Of a DNA stretch of 64,000 bases, positions 51,874 to 60,219 are shown one piece after another. The notes below the pieces were generated by a model. The model worked only from the letters and a program-made list of their open reading frames with translations. It was not told the DNA's origin and did not search any database. Each line of letters starts with the position of its first letter. Positions within the stretch are counted from its first letter, which is position 1. This DNA is from an uncultured bacterium (GTDB lineage Bacteria > Planctomycetota > Phycisphaerae > Phycisphaerales > SM1A02), in the NCBI GenBank assembly GCA_903919715.1, contig CAIXJC010000001.1, positions 1 to 64,000 of the forward strand, in the 5' to 3' direction. Both the position numbers and the translations under genes were made by a program.

Positions 51874-51909
51874 GGGTGGAAGTGTAGAGGGACGATAGAA
51901 TCACCGCCC

Positions 51910-52503
51910 ATGAATGGAATCCGAATCTTCGCAGTCGCAATCGCTGGACTGGCGACCATGCTGAGCGCAGGTTGCGTGCGACGAACCATTGCGATCACCT
52001 CGACTCCTGCGGATGCAATGGTCTATGTCAACGATCGTGAAGTTGGTCGAACTCCATGCGAAGTCAGTTTTTTGTTCTACGGTGAATACGACGTCCGACT
52101 GAAGCATGACGGATACGAATCAATCGTCGGATCAGGAACAGCATCGGCACCAATCTGGGACTTTATCGGCGCAGATTTAGTCGCGGAAGTCGCGCCTGTT
52201 GAACTCGAAAGTCGCGTTGACTGGCACTTTGATTTCATTCCCGCCAAGAACGATCACTCGGAATTATTGGCTCGCGCGCGCCAATTGCAAACTTCTGCAC
52301 AGGTCGAGCCCGATCAAACCGCAGAAGAAGAAGCGGGTGCTGCAAAGCGTGCAGCGGAAATGACGGCGCCGCCAACTGCGCCAGTTCAAAGAGAGCAAGG
52401 AGCCATTCCACCAAAGGGCTCTTCGGCGATGCCCGTTCCTCCAACCGAATTGCCGAGCAATATTCCAGGTGTGAAGCCACCTGCTGCGCCTGCGAAACCT
52501 TAA
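51910..52503 (+). CDS. PEGA-domain lipoprotein
   Basis: 197 residues from the ATG at 51910; an earlier ATG at 51811 would run inside lptB. Lipobox LSAGC (Cys near 23). The PEGA domain is evident in ITSTPADAMVYVNDREVGRTPCEVSF-like sequence (about 28-70) and YDVRLKHDGYE. The C-terminal part is Pro/Ala-rich. PEGA domains are thought to bind surface or cell-wall structures. It overlaps the convergent NUDIX gene by 4 bp. Confidence 0.75.
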   Translation: MNGIRIFAVAIAGLATMLSAGCVRRTIAITSTPADAMVYVNDREVGRTPCEVSFLFYGEYDVRLKHDGYESIVGSGTASAPIWDFIGADLVAEVAPVELESRVDWHFDFIPAKNDHSELLARARQLQTSAQVEPDQTAEEEAGAAKRAAEMTAPPTAPVQREQGAIPPKGSSAMPVPPTELPSNIPGVKPPAAPAKP

Positions 52504-52991
52504 TCCTGCGCACCTTTGAGCGCAGTGAGAAGTGCGTCAATGATTTCCCCATTGGTCTGCGGCCAATTGATTTTGTGCAGTGCTTTCAGATCGACCCACG
52601 CAAGGGTGGCCGATGCCAATGCTCGGGGCACACTTCCTGACGGGAGTTCAACTGAAAAGAGGTGGAACCGTGGAAGTGGTCGATCGAGCGGAGCAGGGGG
52701 TTGAAGGATGCCCGCAAAGAGCCAGACGCACTGCGGATTCGTACAGTCGATTCCGGTCTCTTCCAAGAGTTCGCGCGCGGCTGCCGTTTGAGGCGCTTCG
52801 CCGAGTTCAATCTTGCCACCAGGAATCTCCCAAGCTCCAGGCAGGATGGGAGCATTGTGGTGGCGTTTGGCGATCAGGATTTGGACTCCATCCCCGTGCT
52901 TGCGGCGCCGGCGAAGTGCCGCAAGTGCCACTTCAACGGCAGAATGCCCTTTGGAGGCGTTTTGGTCGGTTTGGGCTGGGCTCTGGCTCAT
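52500..52991 (-). CDS. NUDIX hydrolase (MutT-like)
   Basis: 163 residues. The Nudix box is GGKIELGEAPQTAAARELLEETGI, matching GX5EX7REUXEEXGU. The N-terminal VEVALAALRRRRKHGDGVQILIAKR and the PGAWEIPGG core are those of MutT-type 8-oxo-dGTP pyrophosphatases. The short N-terminal extension (about 1-20) is Gln/Ser-rich. The substrate is inferred by similarity only. Confidence 0.85.
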   Translation of the reverse strand: MSQSPAQTDQNASKGHSAVEVALAALRRRRKHGDGVQILIAKRHHNAPILPGAWEIPGGKIELGEAPQTAAARELLEETGIDCTNPQCVWLFAGILQPPAPLDRPLPRFHLFSVELPSGSVPRALASATLAWVDLKALHKINWPQTNGEIIDALLTALKGAQD

Positions 52992-53045
52992 AAGTGTTTT
53001 GTAGAAAAAGGTTTATAAAACAAGAAAAAAGGTTGTTTTGAGCCA

Positions 53046-53073
53046 TTGACCGTTACAGACTGCAGAAGATACT
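53046..53073 (+). promoter_or_regulatory. Sigma-70-like promoter upstream of the PagL-like leader
   Basis: TTGACC (53046-53051) and GATACT (53068-53073) are separated by 16 bp. They match 5 of 6 and 4 of 6 bases of the consensus -35 and -10 boxes. Transcription would begin near 53080, running into two hairpins and an intrinsic terminator before the PagL-like start. Confidence 0.4.
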
Positions 53074-53079
53074 GTGCCT

Positions 53080-53166
53080 ATCCACCTTTGCCTTCTTTGC
53101 GGCTTCCCATGGAAGTCGCGATCAAAGCCGTTCGGTCGTGTCGGAGCGACCGAGCGGATTTTTTTT
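53080..53166 (+). ncRNA. Candidate leader/attenuator or small RNA before the PagL-like gene
   Basis: From the predicted start (~53080) about 20 C/U-rich nt are followed by a 9-bp hairpin (53099-53107 with 53111-53119, loop CAT). The terminator hairpin (53128-53138 with 53147-53157, one G-T pair) is followed by eight T (53159-53166). There is no open frame or plus-strand gene upstream to need this terminator. It could be a small RNA or an attenuated leader of the gene starting 19 nt later. The 5' CCACCTTT could pair with Shine-Dalgarno-like sequences. Confidence 0.4.
53128..53166 (+). terminator. Intrinsic terminator immediately upstream of the PagL-like CDS
   Basis: An 11-bp stem (CCGTTCGGTCG with CGACCGAGCGG), 8-nt loop and T8 tract. 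It reads in the same direction as the PagL-like gene that starts at 53186. Confidence 0.85.
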
Positions 53167-53185
53167 GTTCTAAACTGCAAATCAC

Positions 53186-53845
53186 ATGTCCGCAAAGAAT
53201 TTTATTCCAACACGCCTGATCGCAGTTGGCGTGTTGGTTTGTTGGTGTGCGGATGCGCATGCGACTGAGTTGCTTTTCGAACCAACGAGCGTCAATGCAG
53301 GGTTGCAGTTGACTGCGGCTGCACCAGAGACACCAACTCCTCCTGTGACGCCTGAGACGGCAACAACTCCGCCTGCGCGCTTCGGTGCAGAAGGATCTTG
53401 GCGTTGGCAGTTAATTGGCGCAGCGGCGTCCGATTTAGACGATGCCGAACAAGCAGAGTTCGGCGCAAGTCTGAGTTGGTTCTTCGTTGACGATTTGTCG
53501 ATCGATTTTCAGATTGAAGGTGATTACATCTCTCAGCCAGTGCAGAATGCATGGGGCGGCGGAGCAACGCTGCTGTTTCGTTGGCACTTCATCAACACGG
53601 ATACATGGTCGATCTACGGTGATATGGGAACAGGTGTAATTGGCACCACCGTCAACACGCCATCAGGCGGTACATCGTTCAATTTTACGCCGCAGGCTGG
53701 CGGTGGTTTTTCGTACGAGATTTCTCGAGATGTGCGGCTGATGGTGGGTGCACGTTGGTATCACATTTCCAACGCAAACACGGGCGAAACAAATCCAATT
53801 CGCAATAGCCTGATGGGCTATGTCATGATCAGTTTGCCGTTTTGA
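53186..53845 (+). CDS. Acyloxyacyl hydrolase / PagL-like outer membrane protein
   Basis: 219 residues with a signal peptide (about 1-28, ADAHATE). A Pro/Thr-rich segment precedes a predicted small beta-barrel (about 65-219). The PagL-type active-site motif HxSNA is visible in RWYHISNANTGE near the C-terminus. The protein ends in Phe (ISLPF), as many outer membrane proteins do. PagL removes the 3-O-acyl chain of lipid A. The start has no Shine-Dalgarno sequence. It lies 19 nt after an intrinsic terminator. Confidence 0.72.
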   Translation: MSAKNFIPTRLIAVGVLVCWCADAHATELLFEPTSVNAGLQLTAAAPETPTPPVTPETATTPPARFGAEGSWRWQLIGAAASDLDDAEQAEFGASLSWFFVDDLSIDFQIEGDYISQPVQNAWGGGATLLFRWHFINTDTWSIYGDMGTGVIGTTVNTPSGGTSFNFTPQAGGGFSYEISRDVRLMVGARWYHISNANTGETNPIRNSLMGYVMISLPF

Positions 53846-53846
53846 T

Positions 53847-54893
53847 TCAGCCGTAACCATTGGGATGTGCTGACATCCAGCGCCATGCGTTTGAGATCGA
53901 TTCATCTAATGTTGCAACGGCGGGGGACCAGTGCAATATTCGCTGAATTTGCGCTGGATTCGAAACGAGCTTTGGTGGATCACCAGCTCTTCTTGAACCG
54001 CGCACCGCCGGCACAGCATGGCCGCAGACTCGTTCGCATGCCTGAAGAACTTCGAGCACCGAATGGCCGCGCCCTGTGCCGACATTCAGCATGAGCGCTT
54101 CACGTGCGGTCAATGCGTGAAGTGCAGCAAGATGCGCCTCGCAGAGATCTCCAACATCGACGAAGTCGCGGACACACGTGCCATCGTTCGTTGGATAGTC
54201 GTCCCCCATGATGCAGAGTGAATCACGTCGACCAAGAATTGCCAAGAGGCACGATGGAACGAGATGCGACTCAGGTCGATGATCTTCGCCGATGCTCCCA
54301 CGTGGATCGCTTCCAATTACATTGAAGTATCGCAGGGCTGCATAGGCGAAATCGCCACCGCCGCGCAGAATTGAATTTTGGTGATCTGCGATCGCCCGTT
54401 CGGCCGCCAACTTCGCTGCACCATACGGATTGATCGGGTGTTGTGGACACGATTCTTCGATGGGAATTGCCGCCGCGTCTGGAATGCCATATGTCGCACA
54501 GGTTGAACTGAAAATCAGCCGGCGCACTCCCGCTGACTCCATTGCTGTCAGGAGAGAAAGCGTTCCACCCAGATTCGTCCGCCAATAATCCAGTGGGCGT
54601 TCAACGGACTCGCCGACATACGCAAGCGCTGCGAAATGAATGACTGCGTCGATTCGACCATCCCGCATGATCCGCGTGAGGTGATCTGTGTCGTTGACTG
54701 AAATGCGTTCGAAGGCGATTGCGGAATTTGGCGCAGCGGCACGCACCGCATCGACGGCGGCAGAGTGTCCGCGATAACAGTTGTCGACGATCGTCACCGA
54801 GTGCCCTGATTCGGCAAGGCGTAGAGCCATGTGGGAGCCGATATATCCAGCTCCCCCTGTGACAAGAATGCGATTTGGGCTCTGGAACGGCAT
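53847..54893 (-). CDS. galE: UDP-glucose 4-epimerase
   Basis: 348 residues of extended SDR fold. NAD-binding VTGGAGYIGSHMA, catalytic Ser/Thr in FSSTCATYG and the Tyr-Lys pair in INPYGAAKLAAE. VGESVERPLDYWRTN is the GalE family segment. It interconverts UDP-glucose and UDP-galactose (or the GlcNAc forms) for surface glycans. Convergent with the PagL-like gene, 1 bp apart. Confidence 0.93.
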   Translation of the reverse strand: MPFQSPNRILVTGGAGYIGSHMALRLAESGHSVTIVDNCYRGHSAAVDAVRAAAPNSAIAFERISVNDTDHLTRIMRDGRIDAVIHFAALAYVGESVERPLDYWRTNLGGTLSLLTAMESAGVRRLIFSSTCATYGIPDAAAIPIEESCPQHPINPYGAAKLAAERAIADHQNSILRGGGDFAYAALRYFNVIGSDPRGSIGEDHRPESHLVPSCLLAILGRRDSLCIMGDDYPTNDGTCVRDFVDVGDLCEAHLAALHALTAREALMLNVGTGRGHSVLEVLQACERVCGHAVPAVRGSRRAGDPPKLVSNPAQIQRILHWSPAVATLDESISNAWRWMSAHPNGYG

Positions 54894-54955
54894 CGCTGAA
54901 GCCTAGCGGAGGGTTGACCCTTGCGCCGCCTCCCTCGGCGTGCGAGAATGTCCGC

Positions 54956-55315
54956 ATGAATGATGTTAGGGGTTCCTTATCGATGATTGCGGCGCCCCAG
55001 AGCGCCTCACGAATGACTTCCGATCAAGGGAACGTGCGCAGAGACGGAATTTTCGCGGTGGCTGGTACGCCGACGAAGGCGTCCGGAGTTGAACTGCTCC
55101 AATCAGCGAGACTGACTCAGGACTTCTTGCGCAGCGCAGCCCGCGAGGTCTCGGAGTATGCGGAAGCTCAAGGTCGAGCCGATGCGCTCGAATCGGTCAC
55201 GGGCTCCAACAGCCTGACTCGTGGAGCCGCCGAAGTCGCCGAACTGATTCGTGTTATTGAAGTCAAACTCGCGGCCCAATTGAAAAACCAAGAACGAGTG
55301 GAGGATGGTCAATGA
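54956..55315 (+). CDS. Small hypothetical protein, upstream partner of a possible Sm-like protein
   Basis: 119 residues from the ATG at 54956. No signal or membrane segment. The C-terminal half is strongly helical and charged (VELLQSARLTQDFLRSAAREVSEYAEAQ and AAEVAELIRVIEVKLAAQLKN-like), possibly a coiled coil. Its stop overlaps the next gene's ATG by 4 bp. I do not recognise the family. Confidence 0.5.
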   Translation: MNDVRGSLSMIAAPQSASRMTSDQGNVRRDGIFAVAGTPTKASGVELLQSARLTQDFLRSAAREVSEYAEAQGRADALESVTGSNSLTRGAAEVAELIRVIEVKLAAQLKNQERVEDGQ

Positions 55316-55671
55316 GCAATTTCTCGCAAGGAAGCATCTTCACTGGTGCGGATATCGCATCCCTCCAAGCAGCGCTTGACGAAGCATTTGGATATCGGGG
55401 TGATGTGACAATTCACACGAAGGACGGTCGCCGTATTGAGGGCTACATCTTCGACATTCGCTCTGGCAAGTCGCTCGATGATTCCTTTGTGAGAATATTG
55501 ACGGGGACAAGCGATGAGCGGGTTGTGATTCGTTACGGCGAAATTGAATCGCTGGAGTTCTCAGGACGAGATACAGCCGCTGGGAAAAGTTGGGAGAATT
55601 GGATCCGCAAGTACGCTCAGAAGAAGAGCGCAGGCGAAGCTGCAAGCATCGAATCTGATGCCGGCGAGTGA
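55312..55671 (+). CDS. Small hypothetical protein with possible Sm-like/SH3-like barrel
   Basis: 119 residues. The stretch about 25-85 (YRGDVTIHTKDGRRIEGYIF ... FVRILTGTSDERVVIRYGEI) has the spacing of five beta strands with a DGR turn, as in small Sm-like or SH3-like barrels. The C-terminal tail is basic and helical (WENWIRKYAQKK). Co-translated with the preceding small gene (ATGA overlap). The fold idea is a visual impression only; the function is unknown. Confidence 0.5.
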   Translation: MSNFSQGSIFTGADIASLQAALDEAFGYRGDVTIHTKDGRRIEGYIFDIRSGKSLDDSFVRILTGTSDERVVIRYGEIESLEFSGRDTAAGKSWENWIRKYAQKKSAGEAASIESDAGE

Positions 55672-55744
55672 CGAGTGAGAGCAGAGAAGTTCGAGGACTT
55701 TCGACGCAAAGTTCGTTCGGACTCGTTTGGCTAGCCGCTTTCGA

Positions 55745-56920
55745 TCAGCCTCTTTCGATCAGCATCGTTACAGCATTGCCGCCGCCCAAGCAGAGACTGC
55801 AAATTCCTCGACGTCCATTCGTTCGAATGAGGTGATGAACAAGTGTGACGAGAATGCGTGCGCCGCTGGCGCCGATGGGATGGCCCATCGCAATTCCGCC
55901 GCCACCAATATTCAGTTTTTCTTCGCTGATTTTCAGGTGTTTTGTATTGCAAAGCACTTGTGCCGCGAAGGCTTCATTGATTTCAAAAAGATCGATGTCG
56001 TTCACGGAGAGTGAATGATCTTTCAGGATCTTTTCGATGCCAAGCGCAGGAGCGAAAAAGAGTTCCTTCGGTTCAACCCCGACGGTGTTCGATCCGACAA
56101 TGCGCGCAAGCACGGATGCGTTGAGTGACTTTGCCGCAGTTTCTGATGCCACGATGAGAGCTGCAGCTCCATCAGAAATCTGACTCGCATTTGCAGCAGT
56201 CACAGATCCATCTGGTTTGAATGCTGGCTTCAACTTTGCGAGCGCTTCGGTGGAACTGTCCGCGCGGAATCCCTCGTCTGCGTCAAGACCAACTTTTTGC
56301 TTGATCTGTTCTGCGGTGAGTGTCACGATTTCCTTGCGAAACCATCCTTGACTCGTGGCATGCGCGGTTCGCACGTGGCTTTGCACGCTGAAGCGGTCTT
56401 GATCAATACGAGAGATGCCGTGAGAAGCCGCAATATGTTCAGCGGCCAATCCCATTCCCCATCCCTCAAACGCACAGCGAAGGCCATCGTATTCCATGTG
56501 ATCGAGTGCTTCGAATTTCCCGTAACGCACTCCAGCGCGGACCGACGCCAAGTGTGGCGCTAGATCCATATTTTCCATTCCGCCTGCGACGACTACATGA
56601 TTGTCGCCTGCTCGGATGGATTGGGCGGCCATCATGACAGCATGCAGCCCAGATCCACAAACCTTATTGACGGTGACGGCGCTCAACGACGAAGGAAGTC
56701 CCCCTCGAAGTCCAGCTTGGCGGGCTGGATTCTGCCCGACTCCCGCTTGAAGGACGCATCCCATAATGCATTCATCGATCTTTGCGATACTTCCAGGAAC
56801 GTCGGCGAGCGCAGCTGCGATGGCGAACGCGCCCAGTTGCGGCGATGGAACTCGCGCGAGTGAGCCCTGAAATTTGCCAGTTGGAGTTCTGCGAGCGGCG
56901 AGGATGACGGGTTGCGACAT
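55745..56920 (-). CDS. Acetyl-CoA C-acetyltransferase (thiolase)
   Basis: 391 residues. Nucleophilic Cys in NKVCGSGLHAVMMA (about 89), His in MGHPIGASGARI and the second Cys in SLCLGGGNAVTM. Biosynthetic-type length. It condenses two acetyl-CoA to acetoacetyl-CoA or runs thiolysis in fatty acid breakdown. No other beta-oxidation or polyhydroxyalkanoate gene is adjacent. Confidence 0.92.
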   Translation of the reverse strand: MSQPVILAARRTPTGKFQGSLARVPSPQLGAFAIAAALADVPGSIAKIDECIMGCVLQAGVGQNPARQAGLRGGLPSSLSAVTVNKVCGSGLHAVMMAAQSIRAGDNHVVVAGGMENMDLAPHLASVRAGVRYGKFEALDHMEYDGLRCAFEGWGMGLAAEHIAASHGISRIDQDRFSVQSHVRTAHATSQGWFRKEIVTLTAEQIKQKVGLDADEGFRADSSTEALAKLKPAFKPDGSVTAANASQISDGAAALIVASETAAKSLNASVLARIVGSNTVGVEPKELFFAPALGIEKILKDHSLSVNDIDLFEINEAFAAQVLCNTKHLKISEEKLNIGGGGIAMGHPIGASGARILVTLVHHLIRTNGRRGICSLCLGGGNAVTMLIERG

Positions 56921-57393
56921 TTTGGAATCTCCTGAAAACGGTGGGTTTTTGGATTTATAGGACGTCTGAGATTTCTAGGTTGAGGAGCAACGGACTCCTG
57001 TTCATCGGGGGGCGAAGAGTACACCCATCCACTTCATTTCGTGAATTTGCCGAGTTTGGAAAATCTGTGAAACCCGCTGAACTCATCGAACTGCAACAGC
57101 GTCATGAGAGCATCGAGGAAGCAGTGTGCGACCTCAGGGTTCCAATAATTGGCCGTTCAACCCAACTCGGTTGCACGGCCTTTTTCTTTGAGTGAAATGG
57201 AATCCCGGGCATAACGGCATTCGATGCTTCGCCTCAAGACGGCGTTAGCAATGAATATAGAAATGAGGGATTTCGCCTTTTAGTGCGGAGGCGTTTCGCT
57301 TCATTTTCTCAAGTCAGATCGCCCGCCACGGTGATTCCCCATTGGACTTTGCGTCATGGAATTTATGGTTCAATGGCGATAGGAGATCCCGCA
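56921..57393. other. Divergent thiolase-fbp intergenic region with candidate structured RNA
   Basis: 473 bp with no convincing gene; an open plus frame (56941-57195) runs through the terminator and is not called. An intrinsic terminator lies at 57151-57190 on the plus strand. A further imperfect nested hairpin (57258-57310) lies upstream of the fructose-1,6-bisphosphatase start. The region could hold a small RNA of about 100-180 nt or a leader. Confidence 0.4.
57151..57190 (+). terminator. Intrinsic terminator in the thiolase-fbp spacer
   Basis: GGCCGT (57151-57156) pairs with ACGGCC (57175-57180), and an inner CAACC/GGTTG extends it. TTTTTC follows at 57181. It points the same way as the downstream fbp gene, 204 bp before its start, with no annotated plus-strand gene upstream. 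Confidence 0.75.
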
Positions 57394-58392
57394 ATGGACC
57401 AATCGACCTCAAGCACGAGCAATCTATTCTCGCTTCAGAGCCACATTTTGTCTGAAGAGACGCGTTACCCAGGCGCAAGCGGCGATTTCTCATGGATCGT
57501 CAGTGCGATTTCACTTGCGGGCAAGGCGATCGCTCACAGAGTCAGGCGCGCGCGGTTGGAGAATGCGCTCGGCGATGAGGGCTCGACCAATGTGCAAGGA
57601 GAGTCTCAGCAACGGATGGATGTCATTGCGAATGAAATCTTGATGCGTTGTCTGGGATCGCGGGCATCGATCGCAGTGCTGGCAAGCGAAGAACACGAGG
57701 AACCCACCATCCTGCGCCGTGGCGCTGAAGGCGGGAAGTACTGCGTGCTCTTTGATCCACTCGATGGTTCGAGCACGCTCGACACGAACGGCGCAGTTGG
57801 GACGATTTTTACAATCATGCGAAATGATCCGCTTGTTGAGTCAGCTGAACGGACAGTCTGTCAGCCAGGGCGAAAACAAATTGCAGCGGGATACATCCTG
57901 TACGGACCATCGACGGCATTCGTGATTACGACTGGTTCTGGAGTTGATCTCTTCGAACTTGATCCATTCATCGGTTCGTTCATCTTGGTGAAGCGAGGGA
58001 TGCGGATTCCTCCGGTCAAGCGCGTTTACTCGGTCAACGAGGCATATTCATCTTCTTTCCCTCGGGGATATCAGGAATACTTGAAGTGGGCGCATGCCAA
58101 CGATTATTCATCTCGGTACATCGGAAGTTTGTGTGCCGACGTACATCGCATCCTGATCAACGGTGGTGTTTTTCTCTATCCGCCGACAACGTCACATCCC
58201 GATGGGAAATTGCGCCTTCTGTATGAGGCCAATCCAATGGCGATGATCATGGAGCAGGCTGGGGGAATGAGCATGTGTGGGACAACGCCAACTTTAGATG
58301 TTCATCCAAAAAAACTTCACGAGCGAGTTCCGCTCGTGCTTGGGAGCAGTGAAGAAGTTAAGTCTGTCATGCGTCATATCAACTCGGCATGA
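57394..58392 (+). CDS. fbp: Class I fructose-1,6-bisphosphatase
   Basis: 332 residues from the ATG at 57394, chosen for AGGAG 8 nt upstream; starts at 57373 and 57283 are less likely. Metal and substrate site CVLFDPLDGSSTLDTN, SEEHEEPTI metal ligand region, and the C-terminal RLLYEANPMAMIMEQAGG. It hydrolyses fructose-1,6-bisphosphate in gluconeogenesis or pentose pathways. The 5' spacer contains a terminator and hairpins. Confidence 0.94.
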   Translation: MDQSTSSTSNLFSLQSHILSEETRYPGASGDFSWIVSAISLAGKAIAHRVRRARLENALGDEGSTNVQGESQQRMDVIANEILMRCLGSRASIAVLASEEHEEPTILRRGAEGGKYCVLFDPLDGSSTLDTNGAVGTIFTIMRNDPLVESAERTVCQPGRKQIAAGYILYGPSTAFVITTGSGVDLFELDPFIGSFILVKRGMRIPPVKRVYSVNEAYSSSFPRGYQEYLKWAHANDYSSRYIGSLCADVHRILINGGVFLYPPTTSHPDGKLRLLYEANPMAMIMEQAGGMSMCGTTPTLDVHPKKLHERVPLVLGSSEEVKSVMRHINSA

Positions 58393-58431
58393 TTTGGTGA
58401 TTTCGTTGGGGGCGACTTGGTCGCAGGTGGC

Positions 58432-58890
58432 TTAGTTTCCAAAGTCGTAGATTCGCATTGTCTGGAACTTTTCTTTCCATGCTTTGCCAAGTGCGACATG
58501 ATCTGGATGTGCGAGAAACGCTTTGTATCCCTCGATCGACGAGAATCCGACAACGACTGCTACGTCGTAGTCGCCATCGACATTGGTGCGTCCCGTGTCG
58601 ACAGGCCGTGCAATGGAAAATTCAACGACGCCTGGAATCGTGGAAAGTTTCGCATTGCAATCTTGTTCGAGTGCGGTTCGGTCGTTCTTGTCCGTGAGTT
58701 TGATAAGGACGATGTGCTGGACTGTTTGCGGTGAAGTTGCGGATGCATTGCCTTGGGAAACACCAGCGTTCGGCGGCAGCGTTCCGCTCGGCGGAAGGGC
58801 AGGCGCTCCACAGGCGACGAGAACGAATATGACCAATGAGATGATGAAGGCTCGAGATGTGCAGGCGCTCGGTTGGAAAAAGTAAGGCAT
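58432..58890 (-). CDS. Dabb (stress-responsive alpha/beta barrel) lipoprotein
   Basis: 152 residues. Lipobox VLVACGAP (Cys near 28). The Dabb domain occupies about 55-150 (VQHIVLIKLTDKNDRTALEQ, DYDVAVVVGFSSIEGYKAFL, HPDHVALGKAW). Dabb proteins form small dimeric ferredoxin-like barrels; a lipoprotein version is less common. The function is unknown. Confidence 0.8.
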   Translation of the reverse strand: MPYFFQPSACTSRAFIISLVIFVLVACGAPALPPSGTLPPNAGVSQGNASATSPQTVQHIVLIKLTDKNDRTALEQDCNAKLSTIPGVVEFSIARPVDTGRTNVDGDYDVAVVVGFSSIEGYKAFLAHPDHVALGKAWKEKFQTMRIYDFGN

Positions 58891-58935
58891 GATGCGAGTT
58901 TACTGCCGCAAATTACTTGGAGGGGCTGCAGGCGA

Positions 58936-60156
58936 TCACTTCGCCAAGTCGTTCCATTGACTCAGCAAATGTGGCAGTGCATCGCGTGGGGTGGTGACAG
59001 TCCAAACGCCGTCGGTGCATGATGCGATGCCAAGCCGCTTCAGTTTCGCAAGGGCGTCATCGACTTCGAAGTCGATTTCCACTTTAAATTGTTCTTGAAG
59101 CCATCGTTCAATCTTTGCGTCAAGCGCTTGTTCGGTCGACGCTCCGTCGAGGAGAAATCGATAGGCAAGAATGGACTCTTTCGCATCTTCTTCGCTTGCT
59201 TCATCCAAGATGCGAGTGGCCGCCCCCATGTCTCGGTCAAGCATTCTGTACAAAATCATGTCCGCAAGGATCTTGAGGTATCGCATGCGCATTTTCTGGT
59301 AGCGCCCAAATTGTGTATATCCCCAGACTGCCAGCGCAAGAAAACCGCCGCCGATGGCTGCGAGTGCGCCTCCAGGAATGTTCGGTGGCGTCTGATCGAT
59401 TCCGAGTTGCCAGCGTGCGCAGTCGTATAAGGCGAACCAACTTGAGCGAATAACCGCAGAAATCCCGACGATTGCAAAGATCGCTGGGCCAAACATGAGG
59501 CCTTTGTCGACCGTGCGCATTGCGACAGCGCAATTTGGGAAGAGCATTTCCATGTCTGCCACGGGAATATTTTCAAAGAGCCTGACGTAGAACGACGGCG
59601 GCCCCATTGTTGCGTTTGGTTTCTGTCGTGTGCGAATTTTTTGTTTGTGTTCCACATACAAAAAAAGTCGATCGAAGACTTCAATCCGAATGGTCTTCTT
59701 TCGAAAGCCGAACCAAGTGCGCACGACATCGGAATCAATATGCCGTCCGCGGGCAAAAATGATTGACCGATTCCAGAGTTTTCGATCAACTCGCAGACTG
59801 AGCTGAATCAATGATTGACGCGTGAACGCACTTTCGACATCAGCCTCGGCCAGTTCGACATAGTTTGCCCGAATGAGAATTGAGCGGATGTCAGTTGTTA
59901 AATCTTTGCTCGCTGCGTCGATTTGCTCGGCGGTGGCATCTTTGGAGGCGTGGAGAATTGTGTCGAGTTGCCTTCGGATCTGGATCGATTGCTGATCAAC
60001 TTCGACGCGAAGTAGAAGGCGAATCAGCCGAAGCACGTGGGCGAAATCCGGATCATGAGCGCGGCCGTTGCCGATCATGCCAAGAATGCGCTCTTGACTG
60101 ACCGTGATCACGTGATTCTTTGCGTGCGTACGAGCGTCGGGTTCGGCAGGTGGCAT
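58936..60156 (-). CDS. DUF3754 / TMEM143-like membrane protein
   Basis: 406 residues from the ATG at 60156 (MPPAEPDART); an ATG 23 codons earlier is unlikely because it starts inside the terminator hairpin. The core SFYVRLFENIPVADMEMLFP is the DUF3754 signature. Two transmembrane helices lie at about 230-260 and 280-305. A helical C-terminal region follows. Family members occur in bacteria and plant organelles; the function is unknown. Confidence 0.75.
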   Translation of the reverse strand: MPPAEPDARTHAKNHVITVSQERILGMIGNGRAHDPDFAHVLRLIRLLLRVEVDQQSIQIRRQLDTILHASKDATAEQIDAASKDLTTDIRSILIRANYVELAEADVESAFTRQSLIQLSLRVDRKLWNRSIIFARGRHIDSDVVRTWFGFRKKTIRIEVFDRLFLYVEHKQKIRTRQKPNATMGPPSFYVRLFENIPVADMEMLFPNCAVAMRTVDKGLMFGPAIFAIVGISAVIRSSWFALYDCARWQLGIDQTPPNIPGGALAAIGGGFLALAVWGYTQFGRYQKMRMRYLKILADMILYRMLDRDMGAATRILDEASEEDAKESILAYRFLLDGASTEQALDAKIERWLQEQFKVEIDFEVDDALAKLKRLGIASCTDGVWTVTTPRDALPHLLSQWNDLAK

Positions 60157-60183
60157 CGTGAAAGTGAGGATACTTGCGCCAAG

Positions 60184-60219
60184 AAAAAACCCGCCGCAGC
60201 GCACATGCGCGGCGGCGGG
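60184..60219 (-). terminator. Strong intrinsic terminator, minus strand
   Basis: Plus-strand CCCGCCGC (60190-60197) pairs with GCGGCGGG (60212-60219), and an inner GCGC/GCGC stem (60199-60202, 60207-60210) continues it. Read on the minus strand the hairpin is followed by six T (60184-60189). It ends minus-strand transcripts from the ribonucleotide reductase side before the DUF3754 gene. Confidence 0.85.

Noticed and set aside
53847-54894. Plus-strand frames opposite galE
   Set aside because: Antisense shadows of a well-supported GalE with intact NAD and Tyr-Lys motifs.
57100-57130. SRP RNA-like GGAAGCAG element
   Set aside because: The partner strand (GUCAGG and the UCC before the tetraloop) is missing, so the SRP domain IV hairpin cannot form.
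56941-57195. 84-codon plus frame upstream of fbp
   Set aside because: It reads through the intrinsic terminator stem and T-run, with no recognisable domain.
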